Assembly: GCA_026225945.1 (NCBI GenBank)
Contig: JAMJFZ010000699.1
Location: forward strand, 558,001 to 622,000
Direction of reading: 5' to 3'
Length of the DNA: 64,000 nt
Source: Cricetomys ansorgei
Taxonomy: Eukaryota; Chordata; Mammalia; Rodentia; Nesomyidae
Part shown: positions 12,230 to 22,270 of the stretch, in pieces
How positions within the stretch are numbered: the stretch's first letter is position 1
Layout of the letters: the number at the start of each line of letters is the position of its first letter
The notes under the pieces: generated by a model
What the model was told of the DNA's origin: nothing
What the model saw: the letters and a program-made list of their open reading frames with translations, nothing else
Database searches by the model: none
Translations under genes and position numbers: made by a program

Positions 12230-12420
12230 TTAATTGTTGTTTGTGTGCATAATGTATATGTGTGGGCAAGCATGCTGTAGTGCACATGTGGGGGTCTGAG
12301 GACAATTCCGTGGGGTCAGTTCTCACCTTCCACCTTTATCTGATTTCCAGGATCAAACTTTGCTCACCTGGCTTGCAAGGCAAGTACCTTTATCTGCTGG
12401 GCCATCTCACTGGCTGCACA
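12230..12420 (-). mobile_element. B2/B3-type SINE, antisense
   Basis: TGTGTGGGCAAGCATGC, GTGGGGGTCTGAGGACAATT, CAGTTCTCACCTTCCACC, then GCAAGTACCTTTATCTGCTGG and GCCATCTCACTGGC. This is the reverse complement of a rodent tRNA-derived SINE with its box region at the right end. Confidence 0.75.
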
Positions 12421-12624
12421 AAACCATTTCAATGTTAAGTATTTATTTAGACTCATGAAGATGTTAGCAACAACAGAAAACAAGAAATGTTTCAGTTATT
12501 TTAGTTATCAACATTAAATACAGACAGGGATGAAGCCACTAGCAAGTAAGCAATATCTAATTCAAGGTGACTGTGGAGATCTATGGAATCTTTTGGACAT
12601 ATTCCATTAAAAGAACAGTCAAGG

Positions 12625-12888
12625 TGGCTGGGAGATAGCTCATTCAGTAAAATGTCTGCCTTGAAGTCATGTGGACCCAGAACTAACTTTTTTTTTTTTT
12701 TTTTTAAAAAAACAGGTATAATTTTTGCTCGTAATCCCACTGCTGGGGACCCTGCTGTCCTTGCCAGTTAGCCTAGCATACTTTGTGAGGTCCAGACCAG
12801 TGAGAGGCCCTGCCTCAAAACACAAGGTAAACCACTCTGAGGAATACTATCTGCACATACCACACACACAACCGGCCAATCCCAGTAA
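12625..12888 (+). mobile_element. B4-type composite SINE (ID-like head, B1-like tail)
   Basis: GGCTGGGAGATAGCTCATTC, AAGTCATGTGGACCCAGAAC, a run of about 20 T then A, GTAATCCCACTGCTGGGGAC, CCAGTGAGAGGCCCTGCCTC and ACACAAGGTAAACC, in the order of a B4/RSINE element. The homopolymer at 12688-12712 is an insertion-like oddity. It ends in the CG/CA tract described separately. Confidence 0.7.
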
Positions 12889-12913
12889 CGCGCGCGCGCG
12901 CACACACGCATGT

Positions 12914-12959
<46 letters not shown>
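12889..12959. repeat. (CG)n then (CA)n alternating pyrimidine-purine tract
   Basis: (CG)6 at 12889-12900, then CACACACGCATGTGTACA and about 22 CA units. Every step alternates pyrimidine and purine for 71 bases. It is the 3' microsatellite of the B4-type element to its left. Such tracts are known to favour Z-DNA; the (CG)6 is also a CpG cluster in an otherwise CpG-poor intron. Confidence 0.95.
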
Positions 12960-12961
<2 letters not shown>

Positions 12962-13334
12962 CTCAAAGGAACAGTCATTTCCTAACAAAGCACACATGGA
13001 GCACACCGTCACAGTGTTGGTCACTGTCCTTAGGAAAGACCTGAGAGAAAAACATCAAGATGAAGAGGTAGAGAGATACAGAGGTGAGGGACTCTTACAG
13101 AATTAAGACCGCCAGGCTTCTCCCACAAGAGGTCAGCTTGACAAGAGCAAAGCTTGTGTCCAATTGGCTCATGGGTGTATCCTGGTGCACAATGATATTA
13201 GTAAGTCTAGTGAGTGAAAGACTGTGTGGAAAATACACACTATCATGAGACATTATGATGCGACTGACTTCGATACTGATTTATCAAATTCCACAACACG
13301 TGAACTAGGAACTATCATTAAAGCTTGACAATGA

Positions 13335-13460
13335 ACTATTAACCCACACTGATGGCACACACCATACTCCCAGCAACTGGGGAGGCAGAGGTTGTAGGGT
13401 CTCTTTAGTCCATAGTTTGATACTAATCTGGGTAACACACAGTGAGACCCTGAGGTAGGA
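13335..13460 (+). mobile_element. B1-like SINE
   Basis: CACACTGATGGCACACACCATA, CTCCCAGCAACTGGGGAGGC, TTGATACTAATCTGGGTAAC and GTGAGACCCTGAGG. B1 order, plus orientation, with a purine-rich tail to about 13545. Confidence 0.7.
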
Positions 13461-13768
13461 AGGAAAGAGGGAGAAAGGAGAGGTAAGGGAAAACAAAAAA
13501 GAAGTGCTACGTGAGAAAAAAAGGGAAAAAGAAAAAGTGAATTAGGTAGTAGTCTAATTACAAAGGAATTAAACTTTAAAGAAGATCAGAGAGTAACTGC
13601 CAAATGATTTAAATTCAGATGAAATATTACATTGTGCTTTGCAAGACTCCTCTAACCTTATGTTCACACACCACAAAATATTATTCTTAGACATAATAGC
13701 AGAATGGGAAAGATGAACTAGAAAGGGCAGATCAGTACAGCATTTGTTCACAAGCCAGGGTGAACAAA

Positions 13769-13850
13769 GCCAAATGTGGTAACGTAACCTCAGCATTTGG
13801 AAGGTGGAGGCAGGAGGATTGGGAGTTCAAGGTGAGCCTGGGCTACAACA
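13769..13850 (+). mobile_element. B1-like SINE, 3' end replaced by microsatellite
   Basis: GCCAAATGTGGTAACGTAACC, TCAGCATTTGGAAGGTGGAGG, AGTTCAAGGTGAGCCTGGGCTAC, then the element dissolves into (CT)n. This is the usual start point for SINE-born microsatellites. Confidence 0.75.
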
Positions 13851-13853
13851 AAT

Positions 13854-13898
13854 TCTCTCTCTGTCTCCCTCCCTCTCTCTCCCTCTCTCTCTCTCTCC

Positions 13899-13940
<42 letters not shown>

Positions 13941-13941
13941 T

Positions 13942-13993
<52 letters not shown>
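13854..13993. repeat. Compound microsatellite (CT)n-(CA)n-(GA)n
   Basis: Pyrimidine tract of CT/CCCT units to 13916, (CA)n to about 13940, then (GA)n with few breaks to 13993. The CT arm and GA arm are complementary, so one strand can fold into a long hairpin with a CA loop of about 24 bases. Confidence 0.95.
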
Positions 13994-13994
<1 letters not shown>

Positions 13995-14409
13995 GGAGAG
14001 AGGGCTATATAGCTTTGGATTTTAAATCTCTTTATTGACTTAGCAATAATAACTTTAGTTTGAAAACAATGGCCTATTAGATATTCAAGTATCTTATTAC
14101 TAAAATCTAATTTTGTATCTTACTGAAGAATTTCTCCTGTTCTCTTATATAATCTTATTTAGTCAGAAGAATTAATTTCAGGGAAGGTATATCTGATCAG
14201 AGAGCCAGAGAGAAAGACAGAGAGAGGCAGAGAAACAGAGACAGAAAGGCAGAGATGGAGAGACAGAGACCTATCATCTTTAATATTTGTGAAAAGGGTT
14301 AGCCTAAAATAAATATAGATGAAGAAAGCCATCTCCACCTCCTTTTAGAGATAAAAATTCATTCTATGGTTTCCTCTTTCCCAGTGTGCCGCTTGAAGGC
14401 TTTCATTAG

Positions 14410-14483
14410 TTAGGCACGGGAGTACACTCCTGTATTCCTAGCACTTGGGCTGAGTCAGGAGAGCACGTTCAAGCTAGTTGGGG

Positions 14484-14485
<2 letters not shown>
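14410..14485 (+). mobile_element. B1-like SINE fragment
   Basis: TTAGGCACGGGAGTACACTCC, TGTATTCCTAGCACTTGGGC, TTCAAGCTAGTTGGGGCTAC, then straight into (CA)n. Left part of a B1. Confidence 0.7.

Positions 14486-14559
<74 letters not shown>
14486..14559. repeat. (CA)37 microsatellite
   Basis: A pure CA run of about 74 bases following a B1 fragment. To its right, 14575-14640 (GGTGTGGCTCAGAATGCACA, GATCTGAGTTTAATCCCCAG) is an ID-like SINE remnant. Confidence 0.97.
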
Positions 14560-14561
<2 letters not shown>

Positions 14562-14699
14562 GTCTTATCTAACCGATCATAAGGTGTGGCTCAGAATGCA
14601 CAAGGATCTGAGTTTAATCCCCAGAGGAACACCAAAACACAAACCTCAAAACAAGATGAAAGCAAAAAATCACCTAAAAGTATTGATCTCAAATTGTGA

Positions 14700-14885
14700 A
14701 AATCATCACACTTTCTGAACATTTCCATCATTTCAGAGAGGAAGCCTTATCCTATCACTCATCACTCCACACTCCCAATGCTGAAGCCCTTCAGCAACCA
14801 GATAGATTACTTTCTACCTCTCCAGATCTGCCCACTCTGAGCCCTTCATATACATAACATCATATAACATGGTCTTTATGTCTCA
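14700..14885 (-). mobile_element. Ancient L1 3'-end fragment, antisense
   Basis: GAACATTTCCATCATTTCAG, CACTCCACACTCCCAATGC, CAGCAACCAGATAGATTAC, CATATACATAACATCATATAACATGG in the order of the old mammalian L1 3' region in reverse. Low identity. Confidence 0.5.
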
Positions 14886-15089
14886 AGCCTTCACTTTGTC
14901 AATTACACCAGACACTGACACTGTTAGTATTAAAAGCTGGTTGGAACATAATCCTCAGAGATTCAAGGGCCTGGGTGATGATAAGATTAATTTCCACAGT
15001 AACCCTGCCTTTAAAGTTTCATCAGTGAGCCTCTGTGTCAAATGTGATGGCTGACCCCCACAGTGTGCAGAAGCTGCAACCCTGAGACA

Positions 15090-15300
15090 CCAAGAGCTAG
15101 ATTTTGGAGCTGGCGCCAATCAAATTCAACTCTGCAACTGAGGAACTATTTGACCTTGGGCAGGTTATTTAGTTTATCTGAGCTCTTGTCACTACTTTAT
15201 TTTATCACTGTTGGGTAAAATGAGTTAATTCAAGAAAATAACCACTCTATGTCAGCATTTTAATTATGAAAGGCTAATTATTCACTGTAGTCAACACAGT
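15090..15300 (+). mobile_element. MIR SINE
   Basis: GATTTTGGAGCTGG, AACTCTGCAACTGAGGAACT, TTTGACCTTGGGCAGGTTATTTAG and CTGAGCTCTTGTCACT. This is the MIR core and its following region, a tRNA-derived SINE older than the placental radiation. Confidence 0.75.
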
Positions 15301-15582
15301 CGATTCTGTGAATCAGCCCTCGCCTTAGAACTACCAGGGAGAAAGCAAGCTATTGCATGGACAGTGTTTGACTACTGATGACTGAATTATAAACTTTGAA
15401 ATTGTACTTGTCCACAATGACTGCAACAGGAAGCAATGTGCCCTTGTGAAAGATGCCCTAAACAGACCAAGTATCCAAAGGCATTTATAGAAGCAGCTGC
15501 TTACTTGGTTTACAAAGCATTTTTCCAAAAGCCCCAATCAATAAAATGTTAATCCTTTTCATTTAAAAAAGCCATTGATGGG

Positions 15583-15788
15583 GGGCTGGAGAGATGGTTC
15601 AGTGGTTAAGAGCACTGACTACTTTTGCAAAATACCCAGGTTCTGGTCCCAGCACCCACACAAGGCAGCTTATAACCAGTTCCAGGAGTTCAGATGTCCG
15701 CTAGCCTCTGTAGGCATCTGCATACATACGGTGCACATAAACTCATGAAGCTTTACACATACACACACAAAAATCAAAATAATAAACA
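15583..15788 (+). mobile_element. B2 SINE, well preserved
   Basis: GGGGCTGGAGAGATGGTTCA, GTGGTTAAGAGCACTGACTAC, the B-box-like GGTTCTGGTCCCAGCACCC, GCAGCTTATAACCAGTTCCAG, ATACATACGGTGCACATAAAC and an A-rich tail ending AATAAA. The best B2 copy in the window, antisense to Mtm1 in intron 1. B2 presence is one of the marks of a muroid-type rodent. Confidence 0.92.
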
Positions 15789-17400
15789 TTTGTTTTGCTT
15801 TTTAGCTATCTTGCCTTTAATGCAAAAACTGAAAATTCCACATACAAACGTATGATTTTGATCCCCCTGAAGATATTTTTATAATTAAATCCAAATATCC
15901 TTTCGTTACAGAGGATATAGGGACAAGAGAGGGGTTATAAGTTCCTGGAGTGAGATGTTGGCAGGGTCAACTAGTCTAGGTCTCCTAACATCATAGAGTA
16001 CTTTTCATCTGGGGAAAAGTCTTCTAAGCAGTTTCCCAAAGCAACCTAAGTGAAGTGGCGACTGGTTCTAATCTCAGTGAAAGAGGTGTTTTAGTAGACA
16101 AAAAATAACCAGTTAATAACCCAGCCTACCAGTTGCTGAGACCACTAGCTCCCTCAAAAAAAGGTATAGAATGATGGTGTTTACTGAATAAAGCTTAGTT
16201 TTAAGCACAACATTGACTTCACTATCTCTCTTGAAATTCAAGACAACCTCAGTGGGTCTTTCTCCCTGTTTCTGTGTCTCATTCCAGTACTTTTTTTTCA
16301 AATAGTCATTGTGGTTACTACCCATCTCTCCAAAAGGATAAGAGCCCTCTGGCAAAAGGAGCCCCTATTTGCAGGCTAGAATTCATCTGTTTTATTTACT
16401 CCTGTATTTAAAGCACTTGACACAGTGTACTAGAATCTCATAGGTGCTTAATAGGTATCTGTAAAATGAGTTAACTCGGCAACAATGTCTTGGACAAGGA
16501 TTTTGACACTATTTAACCTAATCCAGAAACCCATGCAAGCTTATAAAAATAAATAAAAACATACAACAAAGTCCCTGGCTTATCAGGATGTTCTCAGCAC
16601 AATATTCTGGGGTTAGCTTATACTATTCTGAAACAATTTGCATCAAAGAACTGAGACAGTTTTATCCTCTTCTATAGGCTCTCCCATGAAGCAGACAACT
16701 TAAGGCACCCGAACCTCTTCTCACACACATTCTTTTTCCAGACCAAGAAGCTATTTTAAAACTTTACAGATTAAACAAAACACCTGGAATATACCAGACA
16801 CTTTACAATAAGCATGGGCCATCTTTATCCTTATTGAATAGGTCTCAAAGCAGCATGGTTACAAAGGCGTTTTGTTCTGGACCTCACAAGGCCTTTGCCA
16901 GCACAATCTAAACACCAAGGGGAGGGAGCTCCATCTCCAGGGTCACCTGTTCACAATCAATGGTCCTTGCTGAGTGCTTTTTCTGAAGTTTTTTGTGTAC
17001 AAACAGAACAGTGAGGAGGAGTGTGATGCTTTTCTCCTTTGATCTTCCCTGACGTGATTACTTTGCCTTGGCATTCAAATGAATTCAGAGATGCTGCTCC
17101 TCACCAGTGCTGCTGATTGCTGTACAGACCTATCCAATCTTAGAACAGCACTTCTAAAGTCTGCCAGCCAACAAGGAGTCACGAACAGGCTGCCTGAGTT
17201 TAGAATTCCTGTCATTTAAAGATCGTTGTCTTTGCTTGGAAGTGTATTTTGAAAACAAAGTGAATAAGGTCAGGCAGTGATGTACAATATTATTAGATCC
17301 AATACTCCCTTTGTTATAAAAACAAACTCTGCAAAACCCCTTTGCTAGCTTAAGATGAGAATTGTAGATGCTTTCAATCTAAAGACATTTTTCCTCTTTG
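15789..17400. other. Intron 1, mostly unassigned
   Basis: No exon. 16385-16490 (AGCACTTGACACAGTGTAC, TAGGTGCTTAATAGGTATCTG) resembles the 3' part of MIR. The frame at 16113-16355 on the minus strand is unsupported. Confidence 0.4.
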
Positions 17401-17404
17401 TGCG

Positions 17405-17640
17405 TCCCAGTTGTGTGCATGTGTGTGGAGACCAGAAGACGACCTTAGGTGTCATTGCTCAGGTACCATCCACCTTGTTTTTAAGACAGGGTCTACACTG
17501 GCCTGGAGCTGGCAGAGGAGGCGGGGCAAGTCCCAGGGATCTCCTGTCTCTGCCTCTTTAGTGCTGATATTACAAGTGTGTGCTACCACACCTGCCTTTA
17601 TGACATGGGGTTTGGAGATTGAAGTCACATTTGCACAACA
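17405..17640 (-). mobile_element. B4-type SINE, antisense
   Basis: GTGTGTGGAGACCAGAAGAC, GACCTTAGGTGTCATTGCTC, CCATCCACCTTGTTTTTAAG, ACAGGGTCTACACTGGCC, GATCTCCTGTCTCTGCCTC, TGCTGATATTACAAGTGTGTG. This is the reverse complement of a B4-type composite SINE, sense to Mtm1. The middle (GGCAGAGGAGGCGGGGCAAG) departs from the usual text. Confidence 0.8.
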
Positions 17641-18196
17641 AGCAATGAGCCATCTTTATATCATTGTTTAGATTAGCATACAAAGCAGTGGGTTTCATTG
17701 TGAAGACATGTGTCATTATATACTTTGCTCTCATCTGTTCCCTGACCCCGGCCTCCTCCATCTCTCTGCTGGTTCCTACCTTCTCCTCGTCAGTCCCCCG
17801 TTTCCAACATACTGCCCTAGCGCTAGTCTAAAAAGAAATAAAAAGGCTGTGATTTTTATAGTGAACTCCTCCCCCTCATTTCCAACCTAGCCTCTTGGGA
17901 AGCATCAATCCCAATGAGGACCACTCTTAGTTCAGTATCTGAGTGCTAATAAATGCACAATTTATGAAAGATTCAATCATTCAACCTTCTTACATGAAAA
18001 GTACTTTGACCATGGGCCACTTAGGAGATAAGAAAATAAAAACAGACCTCATAATGTCCTCAACGAAACTGCAAGCGGGATACAACAGAACTGTTCAACA
18101 TTCCAGCCATTTTGAGCTGGAATCTACCACAAGAAAATAAACTACGATGTGAAACAGTGGGAGTTTTTATCATTTTTATCCATTGTCCTTTGACCA

Positions 18197-18370
18197 GGGA
18201 TGGCAAACTGTTCCTGTAAAGGGCCAGATAGTAGCTACGCAGAGCCTGTAAGCCACACATCTCTGTTGCACATACCCAACTTGGCAATGTAGCACCAAAA
18301 CAGTGACACAAGAACAACACATTTTAGTACAATTTCATTAAAGAAACAGGTTGCTATCTCCTGCCTTAAA
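18197..18370. mobile_element. hAT-type DNA transposon remnant (MER5-like)
   Basis: GGCAAACTGTTCCTGTAAAG, GGGCCAGATAGTAGCTACGC, AGAGCCTGTAAGCCACACATC, then TAGTACAATTTCATTAAAG and AACAGGTTGC. The order follows the familiar mammalian MER5-type non-autonomous hAT-Charlie element, internally shortened. Confidence 0.65.
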
Positions 18371-18529
18371 CTATTAACTTCTTTCCAAATGAATATTCCC
18401 CAGCCAAAGCAAATAATAACCATGTCCCTTTAAATTGCAAAGTAAATGATTAATCTTACCTTTCAGTTTATCAAAGATGCCACTATGCTCAGCTTCTAAA
18501 TGGTGTGACACAGTTGAACAGAACTCTAT

Positions 18530-18680
18530 ACTGAAAAATTTGAGTTAGCAATCCCAATTCTGTCACTTAGTAACAATAGTCCTGCAATATTGCACAGGGT
18601 GTGGTTCCCTCCCTGTAACACAGGCGTGACAGCACTTGCCCTGGCTGAAGGTGAGGAGGATCATGAAAATGATACCACAA
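18530..18680 (+). mobile_element. MIR SINE fragment
   Basis: GCAATCCCAATTCTGTCACTTAG, GGTTCCCTCCCTGTAACAC, GGAGGATCATGAAAATGA. MIR order, strongly diverged. Confidence 0.5.
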
Positions 18681-20754
18681 CAAATGATGTAACATACCAG
18701 TTCCCTCCTCCAACCAGAGACTTTCCATGAACTCTTAACTCATTCCTCAAACTAGGTATTGAGGAAAACTTTTCCCAGGGGGGACTCAAACTAATGTCTA
18801 CCCCCTCTTTAAACAGCACCACCAACAAACCAAAGTAAAAGTCAATAAATATCCAGCTTGTGGATTAGGCTAACTTACAGAGTATGGGGGAGGGCTTACT
18901 TACAGGACCACAACTGATCCCAAAGCAGCTGTTCCACCACAAACTCTCACCCTGGCATAGGTGACAGGTTTTCCACAGCTGCATAGGTGAAGTCATCCCT
19001 TCAGTTAACCTTCTATCCTCCATATGCTCTAGCACTTCCCAACCAAGAACCCATTCGTAATTAGAACAGAATTGCGTATAGCTAGCTGACAGGGACAGGA
19101 GGGAATGGTTGAGAGCAGGTGAGAGTCCTGATCTCAACGCTCCTGACCTCCTTGCTGTCCTCACACCCTTCAATGGGGAAATGTCAAAAAAAAAAATCAA
19201 TGAACCCAACCTTGAGTATTCATACCTGCTCTGATGAAGATGGTGGCTCTTATGATAATCTAATCTCAGCATATGGCTAATTGTCCAAATAGAATATGTA
19301 ACTGGCAGCGTTAGAGCGACTTCTCTTGGATACTTCAAGTCTCAGGACTAAAAGTCATCTGGTTTAACGAGGGTTTTACAAATTGTAAAGTGCTAAGTCG
19401 TTTTTCACTTTGAAACTCACTCTTCTTATCATTTATAAGAGTTCAGCTCAAAGATGCATCTACTTTTATAGCTGTAAATGTTGCAAAGGTCTTTGGCTGA
19501 AACCAAATCAGAGGCAGCTGAAAAGACAGTTTGAATCTTTTTTTTTTTTTTTTTTGGCAGCCAGTGATGGACGTTGGATAGATTCATTTATTCTATTTCT
19601 TGTTCTCTTCATGAGAAATGGTACATCTTCAGGACAGTTGTCTGGCTTTAGTGCCATGAGCTGTTGGCCATTGAATAGGGTAACTTAAGATATCATAAGC
19701 TGAAACTGGTATGGCAAATAAACTATTAAAAAGTCAACAACTATCACGTCATTTTTAATGGACAAAGGCAGCATAGTGATAAGGCAGACGTTTAAGTAGA
19801 CCATCAGAATCACCAACAGGACTTGTAACAAATACTTGACAGCAAAGTTTTAAATAGGAGCAAGATTAAGTTCCCATCGGCCTGACCACACGAACTCAGC
19901 TAATCTGCTCCACAACAAAACAAAATCTTTTGTTGAATTGTTTTCTGCAGTGAGAACTATTCTTCAAAAGTACATGTAAAATTTATAATTAAAAGACATA
20001 TTTGTAAGCAAAAACTTCAAATGGCAATTGCTAAGGAGTAAAAACAAGTAAAGAGTTATAACTATTACAGAAATGGAGAAGGCCACTTTACAACATTTAT
20101 ATTCTATTTACATTCCATTCCATGAACCTTCTCAGTTGCAGGCTAAGGGACCCTCAGAGAAGAGCCCAGAGATTAGACAATAACGGCAGCCTTTCTATCA
20201 GAATTAGTGGTATGAAGAGGGGGACAGCAAGGTGCTTTCGAGCACATGTGCAATTTCTAGAAACAAATGAGAGGAAAGGTTTTGGGTGGAACCTGCTATT
20301 GAAACTAGTTCCTCCAGGCTTTCACTCTGAGTTTGCTCAGGCTCCTCTCACACACACAAACACTTCATATTTCACACTGCATATGTTTCTAATATTTCAC
20401 ATCTCACATGGCACTGAACCCCCGTGACCTTCTGGGTCCTTCTGTTAAAGCTTCCTAAAGGCAAGAGCTATGTTTTCTGTTACTAGCACCCAGTAAAGAG
20501 CATTACCCTCAAAAATTTCCATGACTTTGTAGAAGTTGGACTTCAGCCACTAAAGGTACTCCCTAAGATGGATCTGTATGTTTCTAATTGCAATGCATAG
20601 CCTCATCGTCTTGTAAATATGTATGTATTGGTAAATACTATGTCAGTCTTAATGTGTTTCTGAGCTATTGTGGAAATGTAAGTGCACAATTTTCTGCTCT
20701 TTGCTCCTTTCACACAGGTTGTTGTGAGCAACAGAAATACAGATACATGTCTGT
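18681..20754. other. Intron 1, unassigned; contains the longest repeat-free ORF
   Basis: A 157-codon open frame lies at 18865-19338 on the minus strand (sense to Mtm1). Its translation shows no motif that I know, no signal or membrane pattern, and no reading-frame conservation can be tested here. A run of T is at 19539-19556. I see no other feature and treat the ORF as chance. Confidence 0.4.
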
Positions 20755-20885
20755 GGTGGTTTGAATAAAAATGGCCCCGTAGTCCCATAGTGCGTGGCAC
20801 TACTAGGAGGTGTGGCCTTGTTGGAGTAGGTGTGGCCTTGTTGGAGTAGGTGTGGCCTTCTTGGAGGAAGTAGCATTTTGAAGAC
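20755..20885 (+). mobile_element. Rodent dispersed repeat fragment with 20-bp tandem units
   Basis: GTGGTGGTTTGAATAAAAATGG, GTGGCACTACTAGGAGGTG, then three 20-bp units at 20811-20830, 20831-20850 and 20851-20870 based on TGTGGCCTTGTTGGAGTAGG. The phrase is typical of a common rodent repeat related to the one at 42138. The first two units are identical, the third differs at three positions. Confidence 0.75.
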
Positions 20886-21044
20886 AGGTTTTCCTATACT
20901 TTTCCTGATAAAGCAGCAAATTAGTTTAACAATCAAATTATATTGAGAAGATAGGTGGCAGATGATAATGTAAGCAAATGAACAACTTTAAATTAAGCAT
21001 AATCTAGGCTTGTCAACACTATCTAATCATTTGAACAATTTCTT

Positions 21045-21340
21045 CCTTTTCTAGGGCTGCTATAACAAAGTACCACAAAATGGATGACTTGGAATAACAG
21101 CTAGGGATTCTCTCCAAGTTCTGTAGGTGTCAGCTAAGACACAAGTCCTCTGAAACATATAGCTAGCACTCAGTGGTGCCTACAGTCCTTGGCATTCATT
21201 GGCTTGTGAAAGCACTTCAATTATGGTCTTCTACCTATGTATCTCTGTGGGCACCAGGGACACAGAGTGGCACACAGACATGCATGCAGGCAAAATATCC
21301 ATACACATAAATTATCTTTAAAACAACAATAAAAATGTTG
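21045..21340 (+). repeat. Old repeat fragment followed by a B2/B3 3' end
   Basis: AGGGCTGCTATAACAAAGTACCACAAAATGG at 21053-21083 is a well-known ancient mammalian repeat start, also seen around 60650. From about 21240, CTCTGTGGGCACCAGGGACAC, CATGCATGCAGGCAAAATATCC and CACATAAATTATC with an AATAAAAATG tail is a rodent tRNA-derived SINE 3' half. Confidence 0.55.
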
Positions 21341-21559
21341 AGATAGATCTTCAAGAAGTTACCTTAATTCGGAGACTGTGGGCAAATACCAGTTGGATGT
21401 CAGCAAAGATAATGAGTAGGTATATGAGAAAATGAAAATCATATGGGAATAAAGACAATAACAAAGGTAATACAGTATGGCTGAAGCAAAAGAGACCCAT
21501 CTGCTTGTGGGCAATGATCAGAGTTTCCATTTACTGACTGCCACCCTATCAGTCATGAC

Positions 21560-21725
21560 AACAAGCACATTTTAAGTCATCTAATTTCCACCAACAACAT
21601 CATTTGGCAAGAAATATTAGTACCTTCAACAACTGACAAATATGAACAGGAACAACTTGTCCACAGAAAATTGTAGTGATCAAACTGAGACAGCCTAGTC
21701 CTCTTCCCCACTATTTTCTAATAGA
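21560..21725 (-). mobile_element. MIR-like fragment
   Basis: CATCATTTGGCAAGAAATATTAG, ACAGGAACAACTTGTCCACAG, GATCAAACTGAGACAGCCTAG fits a reversed MIR. Weak. Confidence 0.4.
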
Positions 21726-22149
21726 TGAGCAAGTGAAAATGAGGATATGATGCTTTCTGCTTGACCAGGTAATAAAAAGTATTAGATTACACCCATATAA
21801 AAAATTTAAAATTCTGACAGTCAGAAAGAAACCCAGCCTTCATTTTAAAGGGAAGTAAACAAATAGAGATCCCCTCCACCAAATCTATGTCTATGAGGCA
21901 CTCAAACAGTAATATTCCCCTTATTTGTCCACGGCAGTATTACTTTGTGTTGTAACAGTCTTTATTAAAACAAGGATATTTTATTACTGGTGGATACAAA
22001 TAAACAGAATGAATACCCCATGAGGCATATCTATGAAATAGTGAAGCTCTGAAAAAGACTCAGAGCATATGCAGCTAAATGAATTATTCTTCAACGATGT
22101 ACAGTCATTCCAGCAATACTGCTTCTGTTCCAAGTATTTCTTTAAAAAA

Positions 22150-22270
22150 CAACAACAAAAACCTTCCTTGGAAATTGCGTTTAGAGAGGCCCAGGCAGAA
22201 TAGCTGTGATTTCCAGGCCAGCCTTGTCTGTCTAGCAAGTCCCAGGCCAACTAGGTCTCTATGGTGATAC
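22150..22270 (+). mobile_element. B1-like SINE, degraded
   Basis: GAGAGGCCCAGGCAGAATAG, TGATTTCCAGGCCAGCCTTG, TAGGTCTCTATGGTGATACCC. Only the middle and right of a B1 are recognisable. Confidence 0.5.

Noticed and set aside
12912..14038. ORFs of His-Thr, Cys-Val, Ser-Leu and Arg-Glu repeats
   Set aside because: They are translations of CA, GT, CT and GA microsatellites.
15583..15660. tRNA-like A and B box sequence
   Set aside because: It is the tRNA-derived head of a B2 SINE, not a tRNA gene; there is no cloverleaf.
18865..19338. 157-codon ORF on the minus strand
   Set aside because: No known motif, no splice support, no CpG or promoter, and it lies in an intron. One frame of this length is expected by chance in 64 kb times six frames.
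20811..20870. CRISPR-like regular repeats
   Set aside because: The units are directly joined without spacers, inside a rodent repeat in a mammalian intron.
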